64,000 nucleotides of DNA, from assembly GCF_964340395.1 (NCBI RefSeq), contig NC_135556.1, positions 19,875,642 to 19,939,641 of the forward strand, given 5' to 3'. Both the position numbers and the translations under genes were made by a program. This stretch comes from Glandiceps talaboti. Its lineage: Eukaryota; Hemichordata; Enteropneusta; Spengelidae. The notes beneath the pieces are model-generated. The model saw nothing but the letters and a program-made list of their open reading frames with translations, did no database searches and had not been told where the DNA came from. Shown one piece after another: positions 38,707-50,900 of this stretch (position 1 is its first letter; each line of letters opens with the position of its first letter).

Positions 38707-39250
38707 TAATAACAATCTTCCTACTGCCAACATATTACAATAATTGTTGTTCAAGCAGATAGATAGCATCAGTGTTATTGTCTGTACACAGTGGGAATGT
38801 AAATGATAAGGGAGCCTTGTTGTCTATATTTAGCAGGTTTTGTTTTTTGTTGAGACAGAAAGCTATTTCCACACACCACTGAAAACTGAAAAGTTCCATA
38901 TGCATCTACTCAAAACAGGCATTTTATACAATGGATTACACACTTCTTATCTTGTCTATGAAATAGACAAATATGTGTATTAATCACATTTTATAAGTTA
39001 ACAGTGGAGTTCAAAACGTAACACAAAAACAGTAAATGTGCTTTATTTATCTAATATTTTAAAAAGAACTACTAGCTTGGGTAGAGACGACTAACACTTG
39101 TTTTCATTAGCGCCTGTCGTAAATAGCTTCCTGTTCAAACATAAACGTTTATAAGTTATGTTCCCACTGTGTACAGACAATAGAACTGCTTCAATCTATC
39201 TGCAAGGACAACAACTATGGAAATGATATCTTGCTGGTAGGGCGATTATC
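38707..39250. mobile_element. Foldback element immediately 3' of receptor 2
   Basis: TATTGTCTGTACACAGTGGG plus AA on the left (about 38776-38797) has its exact reverse complement at about 39161-39182. Similarity extends outwards through CAGATAGAT and GTTGTTGT, and inwards to ACAG-AAGCTATTT, so the arms exceed 100 bp with substitutions and small indels. This is the structure of a non-autonomous inverted-repeat element. It begins about 120 bp past the stop codon of the minus-strand receptor, so part of it may lie in that 3' UTR. Confidence 0.7.
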
Positions 39251-39370
39251 ATTGTCTATTTATCTTCCTGCCCAGTAGCTTACAGATTAAATATACACAA
39301 TGGTTACTGGCAGATTAGTGACTTTTAGTGACTTCACATAAAATGGAAATGAATGTGTAAAATTGAGGAA

Positions 39371-41461
39371 CTATGAAAGCTGACATTTGAAAATGAGTTT
39401 CTTAACAGTGTCCCTAAAATGCTTATTTGCTAAAGCATAACATATAGGGTTAAGGGCGCTATTGGTGTAGTACATCCAATAGACAACATCATAGGTTATG
39501 GAATCAACGCATTTAGGACAGATGGTTATTACCATGGCAACAATGTGATATGGCATCCAACACAGAACTGTGGCTGCAAGTAGAGTTGTAACCGTTAAAA
39601 ACGCTTTTCTAGTGTGACGAGAATTGTCGGTTTTGTTTCTAGATTCGTCTTGAGATCGCACTGTACGTTGGACACTTCTCTTGAGCACATGGCGACCCTT
39701 TGAAGCTGTTGATGAACAGTTGATGTTATCTTCTCGAGAGAGACGCTTATGGAGACGTTCTGATGGAGATATTACATTTGTCAATGACCTAGAGGCAAAT
39801 GGTGGAGTACCTTCTTGTATGACGTTTCTTTCCTTATAGACTGATCCATTAAACGGTCTGGTGCTTTCAATGCCATTTATACACATCGTTTCCTCTTTAT
39901 TTTCTTCTCTCACTTTGTCATCGGAACAACACTTTTGGAATGCACTATTTTCACCTTTTTCACCAATTTCACTTACGACTGCGTTGCTCGAATGTCTGCT
40001 CTTATCGAGTCGTGTACAGCTGAATTGAGCATCTTCCACAGTAAGATGATTTACAAGGCCCAGTTCTGTTTTGATACTTTCATTCTTTTCATCATCTTCA
40101 AAGACCGGATTGGAGAACATCACTTCAATTTGACTTATACTTAAAGCTGTTTGGTTTTCAGTATTTTCACGAATTGTTTCATGTAGGGTTGCATCATGAG
40201 TATGGACAGTATAACCAGTATTTGTGACATGCATTCTGTGGTCATGTTTCGATATATGTGGTTCAATGGCTTCATGTTCGAAGGTCAGATTACTCCCTCG
40301 GTATATCGAGAACACATTGTTAACTTCGTGAGATTCACCACGGGTTTCAATATCCATGCCAAAATTATCGATACCGTCCTTTGTGTAGTTACTGTTGGCG
40401 ATTTTACTTTGTGTGCTGTCTTCATTTGACATATGCTTAGTAGAAGACCAATGTGAATTCTGAAAACTTTTCTCTATATTTCTCTTATCAAGGGAATGTC
40501 CAGTATCGACCTCTATCTTTTCAATATGGTTGTCTAATTGACCTGAACGGCCCGATTCTACACAATTTACTGACTTCATCTCCTTCAAAGGGTATCCTTT
40601 GAGCAATTCCGTCTGTCGTTTTCTCCTGACAATTCTACGAACGACTTGATAGATTTTAAAATAGAGCGTAAATTGAATTATGAGAGGCAGCCAGTATGCC
40701 AATACTGTCTGTAGCATTATAAACCATGTCACTTCAAAGTAGTCGATCGCACATTGGTTTTCGGGGACAGAATAATGTTTACGTATGAAAGGCCAAATAC
40801 AGGTTGGAAGGACATATAAGCCTATCGGTATTAACCACGTCACTGTAATCATACACCTTGCACGATGTTTTGTCATCTGTGTCAAGTGTCGAATCGGGTC
40901 GATTAGCGCTAAATAGCGATCGACGCTAATTGACATGATCGCGAATAATGAGACACAACAAACAGTATAGTCCCAAGAAGTCCATATTTCGCACATAATC
41001 TGACCCAGTGGCCAATACCCCAGTGTAAAATACATCGTGTAAACAGGAATTACAGAAATACCCACTAAAAAGTCAGAAACTGCAAGGTTGACGATGAACA
41101 GGTTTGAGATCGTTCGAAGATTTCGACGAAACGAGAATAACAAAATCACAAAAAAGTTACCAATCACAATCCATACACTGAGAAGGGTTCCTATAATAGC
41201 AACAAATATTGATGACACACTCATCGACGAAGACGTCGGATCTAGATCCGGATTATCACCATCTGTTAAGTTACTGTGATTAACCGCCCCGAGTAACGCA
41301 CCGATCCCACTTTCCGTGTAATTCATGTTGAGGTTTAGAAAACGTGGTGATGTTGCCACATGGGTAGATTGATACACCATCGTAGTGCTGTAATTTGTTG
41401 TTATCGTACTATTGTAGACGTAATCCGTCGCCATCGTCGTGTTGTACACGTTATCCGTCAT
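39371..41461 (-). CDS. Muscarinic-like aminergic GPCR 2, single exon, 696 aa
   Basis: Intact intronless paralogue of the receptor at 5624-7609. I start at the ATG whose A is at 41461; the frame opens three codons earlier only through a GTG. Numbered from that ATG: TM1 with N102; TM2 with D130 (LAVSDFLVG); C157; TM3 with D164-Y165 and an intact DRY (181-183); TM4 with W209; loop-2 C237; TM5 with A255 and P259; a loop 3 of about 340 residues rich in Ser, Glu and Asn; TM6 with CWMPY (634-638) and His639; TM7 with YW (661-662), Y665 and NSALNPICY (667-675); then CYALANKHFRD, the muscarinic-type helix 8. The 85-residue N-terminus is Thr/Asn-rich with many sequons. D3.32, Y3.33, W6.48, Y7.39 and Y7.43 support an amine ligand. 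The muscarinic Asn6.52 and histamine H3 Glu5.46 are both absent. Confidence 0.92.
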   Translation of the reverse strand: MTDNVYNTTMATDYVYNSTITTNYSTTMVYQSTHVATSPRFLNLNMNYTESGIGALLGAVNHSNLTDGDNPDLDPTSSSMSVSSIFVAIIGTLLSVWIVIGNFFVILLFSFRRNLRTISNLFIVNLAVSDFLVGISVIPVYTMYFTLGYWPLGQIMCEIWTSWDYTVCCVSLFAIMSISVDRYLALIDPIRHLTQMTKHRARCMITVTWLIPIGLYVLPTCIWPFIRKHYSVPENQCAIDYFEVTWFIMLQTVLAYWLPLIIQFTLYFKIYQVVRRIVRRKRQTELLKGYPLKEMKSVNCVESGRSGQLDNHIEKIEVDTGHSLDKRNIEKSFQNSHWSSTKHMSNEDSTQSKIANSNYTKDGIDNFGMDIETRGESHEVNNVFSIYRGSNLTFEHEAIEPHISKHDHRMHVTNTGYTVHTHDATLHETIRENTENQTALSISQIEVMFSNPVFEDDEKNESIKTELGLVNHLTVEDAQFSCTRLDKSRHSSNAVVSEIGEKGENSAFQKCCSDDKVREENKEETMCINGIESTRPFNGSVYKERNVIQEGTPPFASRSLTNVISPSERLHKRLSREDNINCSSTASKGRHVLKRSVQRTVRSQDESRNKTDNSRHTRKAFLTVTTLLAATVLCWMPYHIVAMVITICPKCVDSITYDVVYWMYYTNSALNPICYALANKHFRDTVKKLIFKCQLS

Positions 41462-44400
41462 TTTGCCCACATCAAGAATCGCTCACCGTAAATCTAACTT
41501 ACATGCAATGTCAGCCATTTTTCCCGATGATCTCATCTAATATTTCTCAAACAACAACAAAAACAACAACAACAGCCTTTTGATCTTCCCATCCAAAAGT
41601 AGATTGTCGGTTAGTAGAAGTCGCGATATTCCAAAACTGGCACATTGTACGTTGAACACAGGTCCATGACACCACTTATGAGCTTATATAGTCTGCCACT
41701 TGATGCGATCATATGATGGAAAACATCGAATGGTGGAGCATCATCAGACCTGTAAAAATGCATTAGAAATGTAATCAGATATGGTGACCTTTACCATATA
41801 GAAAATCAGTAGTGCCACTAACAAAATTATAGTGCTTATTACCCACCAACAGCGAACCACCATATGAAATCATATTCTATGTATGACACCAAAAATGACA
41901 TTAAATGCATTAAATAATAGTAAAGCTACCAACTGACCGTGAAATCTGTACATAAGCGGATACGGGATAAGAACTTGTAACTTATCACTGATATGAATCA
42001 TGAAAATTAATGATGAAGCAACAAGAGTTTCCCATCTTTAAATTAGAAGAACTGAATTTTGACTGAAGAGTATTGCCGATTTGTAACCACTCAAAATTCC
42101 CTTTTATGACATTTATATCAATTATCTCGTGATCATAGTGGTTTACACACCATTACACAGATTTGTGAGTGAATTAGATCTAATGTATGGCGTGTGTTAT
42201 AGGCAACTTGGAAACGTCTCAAGAAAGTGATTTTCAATTACGAGAAGTGATTTGTCTAAGAGGAGTAGACATATGGAATTGTAAATTATATATTGTATTA
42301 GTTGTTCACATTTGCTTGGTATACCGTTAATACAATGTAGAGTGGGTCTACGAAGCCACACCTACGATGAAAGCTTATATTATGCCACCTAACATTTCCC
42401 ATAAAACACTAACTTGACACCCACAAGTATTAAGTGTATCACAGATAAATTTACATGCCAAATACTGTTTATCTACGTATACGAAGTTAATGAAGCGCAA
42501 AGTTAAAGAATCAAACAAGCATCAAATATTATGCACTAAGCAAAAGATATGCATGCCACTTAAACAACATACCCACTTTTCGTCAACGTTCTGAGTCCGT
42601 GCACGCTATTATGGAAATAGTTCTTATATAATTTCTAACCTAAACCACATTTAAATAATGGCAAAATTAAATTAGCATAGTAATTACTAGCTCAAACAGA
42701 GCACAATGAGATAAAAATACATTGTCAAGCTCTTCGTCCCAGAGGTATAGTATACGTGTGCGTTTTGTACGGTTTAAATTATGCATGTTGTTCGCCAACA
42801 CATCGAATTAACGTGTGCCGTTTCGTTTGAATAACTGTGAATTCATTATCCAAATATCAATATATGTTGGTAACTTTTTTGTATCACCCGCATATTCAGT
42901 GATGTGAAGTCATTCAAATTTAATTATTTTCATAAAAAAACAACGTTCAGTCTCTGTCACTGTTCATAAACATATTGAGCACACTCAATATTATGAACCA
43001 AACAGTTTCATTAACTAGGTGTCGCCATTCATTCTTTTCCATTTTCATATACACTTTTCAATGAAATATTGCATACCTTAATGCGCAGTTATTGCGAACC
43101 ATAATGTACACAAGGTTTGACACGTTCTCTTGTACATGGTTTGATTGCGTTTTTCTCGATCACACGTAACATAACCATAACAACAAAGTGACAGCACGAG
43201 TATGTGATATCGTATTCCTTCCAATCTAAACATTTGCAGGTGTAGGTTATTTGTACAAGAGGTAGGTTGTACTGGTTATAAAAACAACACACTATAAGTA
43301 ACAATTTCTTTATAACATGTGTTGTGATATAGCTAGTATTATGTTTATCCTTCGCCATGGCGGAGGGGTATTCTCAAATTAGTGAAGACTGATTAAAAAC
43401 GTAATCTATTCATCTAGGCTCATTAACCCTTCCCTCCACCTTACACGAAACCAATGAAAGTTTCAAAATGTTATGCCCGACAAAACAATAGAATCTGATT
43501 ACTGTCTAGGTGCATCATGATAATAACGAACATTCGAGTCCTTGGTTGACACCATAACTTCCGCTCTACGCACTACACATATTAGTATAGGTGCGCGTAA
43601 AAATAGGTCGACCTTCTTGTTCTGATGCAGACTGAATTTGCATGAACTCAATTACCAACCTATACATTTTATTAAAGTCCTGCTTTCTTTGGAAATCAAA
43701 AATGAAAGAAATGTTCTTTTCATTGTTAAACAAAAATACCAAAACATCACCAAAACTAGGCTAGGAAATGACAGCTATCATTTTCACACATTCAAAGAAC
43801 TAACGATACTATACTAGTACAAGCTAAACTTGGTACTTGTAATTGTTATTCCAATTAAATGTTAATATGTGACACAGGTGGACACAAAAAATTACAAATT
43901 TGAAACAAGTTCGGCTTAACAGACGTAGAAATTGTAGTAGTGGAAGGTCTCAATACGTGGTGGTACTTATTTTTGTGTTAACCCTGCAACGCCTTGATCG
44001 ATTGATTGAATGGGTGGGTGGGTGGGTGAGAGAGTGAGTGTACATACATGACTTTCTGTTTCCGCGTATGCGAACGACGTCGTTTTCCTATGGAATTTGT
44101 AAGTTGGCCACTCTGTATCCTTGAAAAGTCAAACGACAATTCCTCGCATCTTGTGATTTAGCGAGTGGGCAGCTGAAATACTGACATTGCCTGACAAAAA
44201 ACTAATGAAATCTTGTAGAGGCATCACTTGAGGAGCGAAGCGACAAACAGCAGGTTCTCATCATTTGACCTTTTTAATGCAAAAACAAGACGTGTAGGGT
44301 CAGCGAATTGAACTAGGGCCGATAGGGGAGTACACTGTTTTTTTTCAGTTTGCGAAATAAAGGAAGTAGTGGGTTATACCTTATAATTCTGTTTATACTT

Positions 44401-46909
44401 GGCCAAAGTGAGACATGGCGTGACATCGACAACATCTCCAAGGGTTCCAAGCTATAAAAGGCTCAAAGGAAGTGAAACATTCATTATCTAGTGATCTTTA
44501 ACAAGCTTTCCCGTATCTTTTACTATGTCATTTTTCTGAACCAAGTTTTGATGCTTTTGTAGTCGGGGGGGACTTACTACAGGTAGAGGGGAAAAGAATA
44601 GCTGATCCCAGGCTTGAAATTGAAATACATACCTGATCAGCGCTTGCTGTAAGATAGAACTCTAGTTTTCTTCGTTGACTTTACGGATTATGCATATTAG
44701 CATTCGCCTCGTTTGAGGCTCATGATATTCGCCAAGCTGTTGGGGCTCTCCTAAGTTAACCTATTGCACGCTGTCGTGCATTTTCGTAATTGCCAATTTA
44801 CTTCCAAACTATGCATCAGCTGTATTTTAGACGCCATATGCTAGCCGATGTGAAAGGTCTTAATCATGTTTTAGAGTTGCTACTGTTTCAATGTTCCCTT
44901 GTTTTTGACACTGATGTTATGAATCTATAATTAGCAGTTTCCAACTAATATTCCAGTACAACTGGGCTAAAGAGCAAAAATATAAAAGTAATAATCACAT
45001 TTCTCAAAGCACAATCCTTCGAGACACTGTTATTGTATGTTGATGTGGCGTACCAATCATATGTTGGTTTATGTTCAAAGTGAGGATGGTATCCAATAGT
45101 CGATATAGTCTTGTTCGAATCTAGGTAGCATTTTGACGGCCAGTTGATTTGTATAATAATTTGAGAAATTTGTAAGTTCTACATCCCAGGCCTAAAGTCG
45201 CGCATGTTTTTTTTTTTTTTTTGCAATGGGTGAATGGTATGAAATGTGCATTTGTAACATGATCTGGAACATTTTTTGATGTACTAGTGTAGTATTTTAC
45301 AGGCTCAGTATTGTTGTGTCACTCTCCTCACTGTACCTTATACTGACTTGCTTCATTTTTCTGTAAATTTGTGAGTAAATATGTGACAGTTGCTTAGGTA
45401 TCATTCCAGTGTTAATCCCAACTTCCAACGAGGCGACCATGAATACAACGCTGCGTTGCGTTAACGTTTATCTATCGTGGCTTGTATCCATTCATATTAT
45501 TCATTTCCCAAGTCTTATTCAACAGTCGTTCATATCTTGTCTCTGCAGGAGCATAATTTGAATGATGTTTTGATGTACAATAAATGGTTGTTTGTACTAT
45601 AGCATTTCCGAAATGATGCCAAGAATGGAGACAGGCCCTATTTGGTAAACTTAGAAACAAATGCACCATAACTACCGCTAGTCGTACGAAAACATCGAAA
45701 ATCAATGCCAGATGAAAACCGGAATGACAATTTGACCCCCTCTCTCCCACATGTAATATTACGTTTTTTATCGGACTTCGATGACTTGAGAACATCTAAT
45801 ATAACACATTGTTTAACACAGAAATGGATCAAGTTATTAACATTGGAATTTATATATGCATTTCGTCCACAACCTGTCTTCTCTATTTGTTGTGGTGCGC
45901 TTTCCTGTGCGTATACAGTGATAACTAAATATTCAACCGAGCTGCACTTACCGTATGTACTTCTTCTAGAACATACCAACGTTTTACACCAAAGGTATGG
46001 AAAATGTTGAAGAATGTGTTCCCTGAATCATCAGCCATGCCGTGCTTATACTATGACATAGATTGAGCAAACTGATGAAGAACTTACCCTTTGATTCTGA
46101 TGCGTTTGAAAACAAACCACGCATTCACTCAATCATCACCCGGCGATTTGTCGTCAGACGACGATTACCCGACAGGGCGTTCTTTGAAGTGGCTTAAAGG
46201 CTAATTCTAACAGTATCAAATATTAGCACATCTCGGCACAACTTCTCGCATTGGTTAGCCAACAAAAGGGACGCATGCATTAGCTTGATTGGATTGTTCA
46301 GAGACTGTAAATGTTGCTATGGTAACACAACACAAGCTGAATCTCTGCCCAAGGGTCGTAGATCAATGCAAACAACTGATTATCCTTAATATGCAGGTTC
46401 AGTACCATCTAATTCTCTTAACCAGTATCTAAATTAATGAAGTGTTAGGTGGGACACAACACAGTAATATAGGTTCCGGTATTCTTTTGTAGCAGTGAAT
46501 GTAAGCTAAAGTCATATTCAGAAACCAAACATGTTATTTCGTCAGAAACTAAAATAAGCCTAACTTAATGATATAGCATTTGCAGATGAAAGGATAAAGG
46601 GGTACCGTATATTGTACTTGCCAAATAAGCTTTCACAAGGATAAACAGTGTTTCATGTTTCCGAGCGACTTTTTCGTCATTCATTAATACTTGAATGTAG
46701 ACATGAAATGCTACGTTAATTTTGTCAATGACCCTGTCTTTGTATGATACTCTGACTAAAAGCTAAACCGACTTCTACGTATATTGAATCTAAATGATAT
46801 TGTACTGTTGTAAGCAACACCTCCATTCACTTCACCAAATCCCCACAACAACACGCAATCTTTTGATATTTTACGCGTGATAATGCTAAAGTGTTTTAAC
46901 TTGTTTAAG
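41462..46909. other. Mostly non-coding, 5' flank of receptor 2
   Basis: Includes a short (AAC)-rich stretch near 41555, a (GGGT)n tract at about 44010-44040 and a poly-T run near 45210. TATAAAAG at 44453-44460 on the plus strand has the form of a TATA box but no clear gene follows. An X-box-like palindrome, GTTGCTATGGTAAC, is at 46313-46326. Open frames at 43089-43358 and 45472-46010 have no recognisable motifs. Confidence 0.45.
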
Positions 46910-47223
46910 TAGAAAATTCGCTGATGTACGTAAAATGCAATATTTCTGATCGGCTGAACCACAAACTAAGCGTGATAACTGAACTATTAGAAGCTGTGCT
47001 TTTCAAGGCTCCTGGTAACGCCATGGAATCCACACCATTCATATCCATGCCATCAGCAGACGATGAAGACGACGAAGAAGGTGCTAAGAAAAGCTTACAC
47101 CAAACGATACATTCTGCTGGTGTATCTTTGCAGTCGCTGTTTTGGCACATATTACATGCTTTACACCAACGAAATGCTGCTAGCATGGTATTAACGCTAT
47201 TACATATTGTTAAGAACATATGA
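46910..47223 (+). CDS. Candidate orphan terminal exon, unknown protein
   Basis: The plus-strand frame is open from a possible acceptor (TTAAG or AAGTAG, about 46910-46912) to a TGA at 47221-47223. AATAAA follows at 47242-47247, the distance expected of a poly(A) signal. The peptide contains LNHKLSVITELLEAVLFKAP, an acidic run (DDEDDEE) and a helical end (HALHQRNAASMVLTLLHIVK). Its composition is more protein-like than the neighbouring chance frames. An antisense frame of similar length (46905-47219) is Ser-rich where this one is acidic and is taken as its shadow. No family is recognised and no upstream exon was found. It could also be a chance frame. Confidence 0.35.
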
Positions 47224-49011
47224 TATGTTCATCTGAAATACAATAAAACATATGTTCAGATAGAAAATCTAATTACCTTTTGATTGCTTAAGGCTTATCA
47301 TATTTATGCATTGGCCCTTAATAATAATCTTATTAGACAGAACGTCTGAATATATTCAATGAAGCACCTTAAAATATCAATGGTGGGCATATGCTGTACA
47401 GTTTCCAATTAATCGCGTCATCAATTTTGAATCATATAAGCTTTCTAGGTACACTGTACTGTCCTTGATCCACTCTCTAGCTGTCTTTTGCCTTCGTTGA
47501 CAAATTTAGATCCTTAAGCTTTCCGATTATTAGCGAAAGTATCAGACACTTAGATCCCCTGCATATATGTGGAGGGTCACTATTATATTCACTATATATT
47601 TACCATAGCTTTTGGCATATAGTAGATACATTCCCTCTGTTTTTCATATTAGCCTTATTAGTCGTTTCCAAATGTGCCAAACGTTTGCAAATGGAAGATT
47701 AATCGATAGAGCACTGTTATGGGTATTCATCATTTGGATAAGTGGCAAACGCTCTAAATGAACGACTTTCCAAAAAGCATGGACCATTCGTCCTGTAAAT
47801 ATGTGCCAAACGACCCCTGTCCTATTAGTGGCCTTACAAAGTAATAGTATTTTAGATACATTGGAAACAGGAAGAAGCACTGAAAGGTAAATAAATGCAT
47901 AGGGATTTCCAAATTTAAATATAACAAAACTCGTGTATTTTGACTGTCAGCTCAGGTTGGCATGAAACAATGATCGATTGCCACACAAATATTATAATTT
48001 ACACTGCTAAAATGTACGAATAGTATTTTATGCAGCAATCAACTAATAGTTACTTTCAATAGTGATAGCAAACAATAACACAAGACAACACAAGACAAAT
48101 CTAAAAGAAACTTGTGTAGAGTAAAACTATTACGTTTAACATATTCTCGCAAAACGCTATTTGTATTTGTTTGTGTTTCGATAGGTATCATCAATGGCAA
48201 ATTAAGTAGGTATCATTTATCTTCCAAAAGGCTGCTGATGAATGATTTAATGGGGCAAATATTGATTTTTGAAGGCCATACCTATTAAGAAAGCTTACCG
48301 ATGAGACACATTATGGAAGCTTTTACAAAGTAATGGATAGAATGCTTGTCAGATAAATTACAAATGATTTCAGATCGCCCCTGGGTACTCAAGACTACAC
48401 ACAGCGTTAATACCCAAAGGATAGCTGTGAAAGCTGGACACTATTGAACCTTGCCATTTATCCTTTTTCATGTCATATCCATAAAACTTACTTAGAGACA
48501 ACGGGAATTCGATATTGCTTAAAATTGATCCCCGAGGCAAGTGACATCAGAGTGTGAATATCTCGGGCTTCTGTTCCAATCTTCAATGATCTTAAATTGA
48601 TGTGGTCTTGACATTCCATCAAAATAAATGAACCTTTACAAATGAAACTACTTTCTTGTGGTAAATAGAATAACCATCTCTAGACCATAGATTCAACAAC
48701 GTAACACAATTTATACAAACACATAACAAACCAATGGGTATGTATATTAATAACTCAATCACGCACAGTGCGTTTGTTTTCTCTAAACTAAGTAAATCAC
48801 CTTTTAACAACATGATGACGTGAACATGAAATATGGTTTCCATTAGTGTGTAGGCTATATGCCAAGTTGACCATAAGAATTATCCTATGACTTTCTTTCT
48901 CCTTAATTTCAGTCTGAGGAAGCGGAAAATTGACATACACTAATCTTATATAAGGATAGTCTCTTAACCTGCTCAGCTATTTCAATAATATTCTTTGTAC
49001 ACTTTAAAATT
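47224..49011. other. Non-coding, no gene recognised
   Basis: AT-rich. The text GTGCCAAACG occurs near 47674 and 47803, with a close variant at 47743, but no longer repeat is evident. Confidence 0.45.
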
Positions 49012-49369
49012 GTGTTCACATTTAGAGCACTCTTTCATAGTCATTTTTGAAACACTTTTTGAACGCTTAAAAAGCGTTCAATTTCATAGTGTTCAGACAT
49101 TGTTAACACCACCGTTCTATTTTGAACACCAATTTTCATTCTCTTAATGCTAGCGTTTCCCACCCTCATTCATATAGAAAAAGCGTAGTGTTCAATGCTT
49201 GAATTCACGAGTATCTTCAAAATTGATTGCGTTTATGCCATCAAACAGTAAGTGTTCGACTGTAAAACTTGTGAACACAGTGATGGACATGCAACGAAAT
49301 GTGTAAAGAATGGAACACTTCATGAACATTAGGAGTTACAATATAGAAACCTTGAAAAATCGGGTGTTC
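49012..49369. promoter_or_regulatory. Cluster of GTGTTC/GAACAC hexamers and a 10-bp palindrome
   Basis: Eight exact copies of GTGTTC or its complement lie at 49012, 49089, 49124, 49188, 49252, 49273, 49313 and 49364. TTGAACGCTT (49059-49068) and AAGCGTTCAA (49072-49081) form a perfect inverted repeat with a 3-nt loop. Whether these are binding sites or the remains of a degenerate tandem repeat cannot be told from sequence alone. Confidence 0.4.
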
Positions 49370-50370
49370 AAACTTCAAGAAACCAAATTTTTCTATGTTT
49401 TTCTCGGTGTTTGATGTCTGGACGCAAGTTTCTTCTTCGATGTACGAAACGTTCATTCTGCATTTCATGCAGTGTCCAAACTTTAACCATTGCAATAGCT
49501 AGGCATCAAAGAAAGAGCACACTTCAAATTATTTTCAAAAAGGTAAAATTTATAGGAATCACTAAAAGGTTACTATAACATGTTCAAATTAATCTTATTA
49601 CGAAGTTGTGAGCAAAAGTCAAAATGAAATAAAGGAAATAAATAAACAGTCACGAATACATTTCCGAATCCACTGTTTTGAAATTTATCTGTACTGTGCC
49701 TCTGCTATCACAATTACTTATTATACATATGTGGTCCTGTAACAGGGTCAAACCTTTAAAAAGAAAACAGATTGATAGATGTGCATGTCAATTATTCGGA
49801 GATGTTCCTTTAGGCTAAGGTCAGAGTAACAATCGTTATAATGGGCTGCAAGCAAAGAGTAAAATATGTTTGTTTTTCGTGTCTATCATATAAATAGCAA
49901 ATAAACTCATTACTATATGTATGGCCTTTGTATACTATAGACATTAAGGGCAGAGTAAGATAGAGTGACAAAAAATATTTTCGGACCCATGTTTATCATG
50001 GTTTTTGTTACTTGATGTGAACCCTCATAACGAAATTTTGATCATTACTTATTACACTACTGTACTGTACTTGGTTGATTCATTGTAATATTGTTATTAT
50101 TATTACTCATATTAGATTGTATTACAATACTATTATTTGTAATGTATATTTCTTCGTATTATTATTATTATTATTATTATTATCATTATTGTCGTTGTTG
50201 TTATTATTATGGTTACATATATTATTAGTACATATATAACCAACACCAATAAACATAGTAACCCTTTCAATAAAAATATTAAAGTGACTGTTCAAAACTG
50301 AAAATGCACTTTAAATGCATTCTTCGTCATATCATTAAGAGCTTTTCTTCGGGAAAACTTTAGGGCATGC
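49370..50370. other. Non-coding, (ATT)n tract
   Basis: AT-rich; an imperfect (ATT)n microsatellite lies at about 50157-50208. No gene recognised. Confidence 0.5.
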
Positions 50371-50900
50371 TAATTTGTAATTTTGAAACTTTCTGCAAAA
50401 ATTCTGGCTTATCAAATTCACTGTTTGGTTACCATGGTGACCATTGAATTCACTTTTGAAAATGTTTTTGTCAAGGCGGAACTTTTATGTAACTATGATA
50501 TAGGTAGGCAGAAAAAGTAATTTTCTTATTTTCTTCATTTTCGCGTTACCATGGCATCAATGAAATTCCGATGGTGCACTTCGATTCACCACTTGAAGTA
50601 ACCAATGTATTCATATACTTGCTTGATCAGGGAATTTCATAGTATATTTTTCTATTACACAATTTTGGTTACCATATTAACAAAAAAAATAAAAGTAAAA
50701 TTATTTCATTTAATGCTGATCATGGGATAATTATAGTATGGATGAATGTATTACGTAGACATGAGTACTGGTTTTGAAATAGCCAATCTTTCAGTAATTT
50801 CCCCACGTATTGTCTAGTTGAAACGGTTTGGGCCCGTGTTACTATGGCAACCATAATTTCGGGTCATAAGATTCTTTATGTATTGTAGGGGAAGGGCGCA
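50371..50900. repeat. Dispersed repeat with X-box-like palindromes, copy 1
   Basis: Contains GTTACCATGGTGAC (50428-50441), GTTACCATGGCATC (50545-50558), GTTACCATATTAAC (near 50673) and GTTACTATGGCAAC (50838-50851). Between the last two, text from AAATTATTTCATTTAATGCT through TTTTGAAATAGC to AGTAATTT-CCCA resembles 61330-61445. It looks like a repeat family carrying a GTTRCCATGGYAAC core, close to the RFX X-box consensus. Confidence 0.55.

Noticed and set aside
41462..41470. Start of receptor 2 three codons earlier
   Set aside because: That codon is GTG; the ATG at 41461 is the natural start.
44453..44460. TATAAAAG as a core promoter
   Set aside because: The word is a good TATA box, but no coding frame or splice signal follows at a suitable distance.
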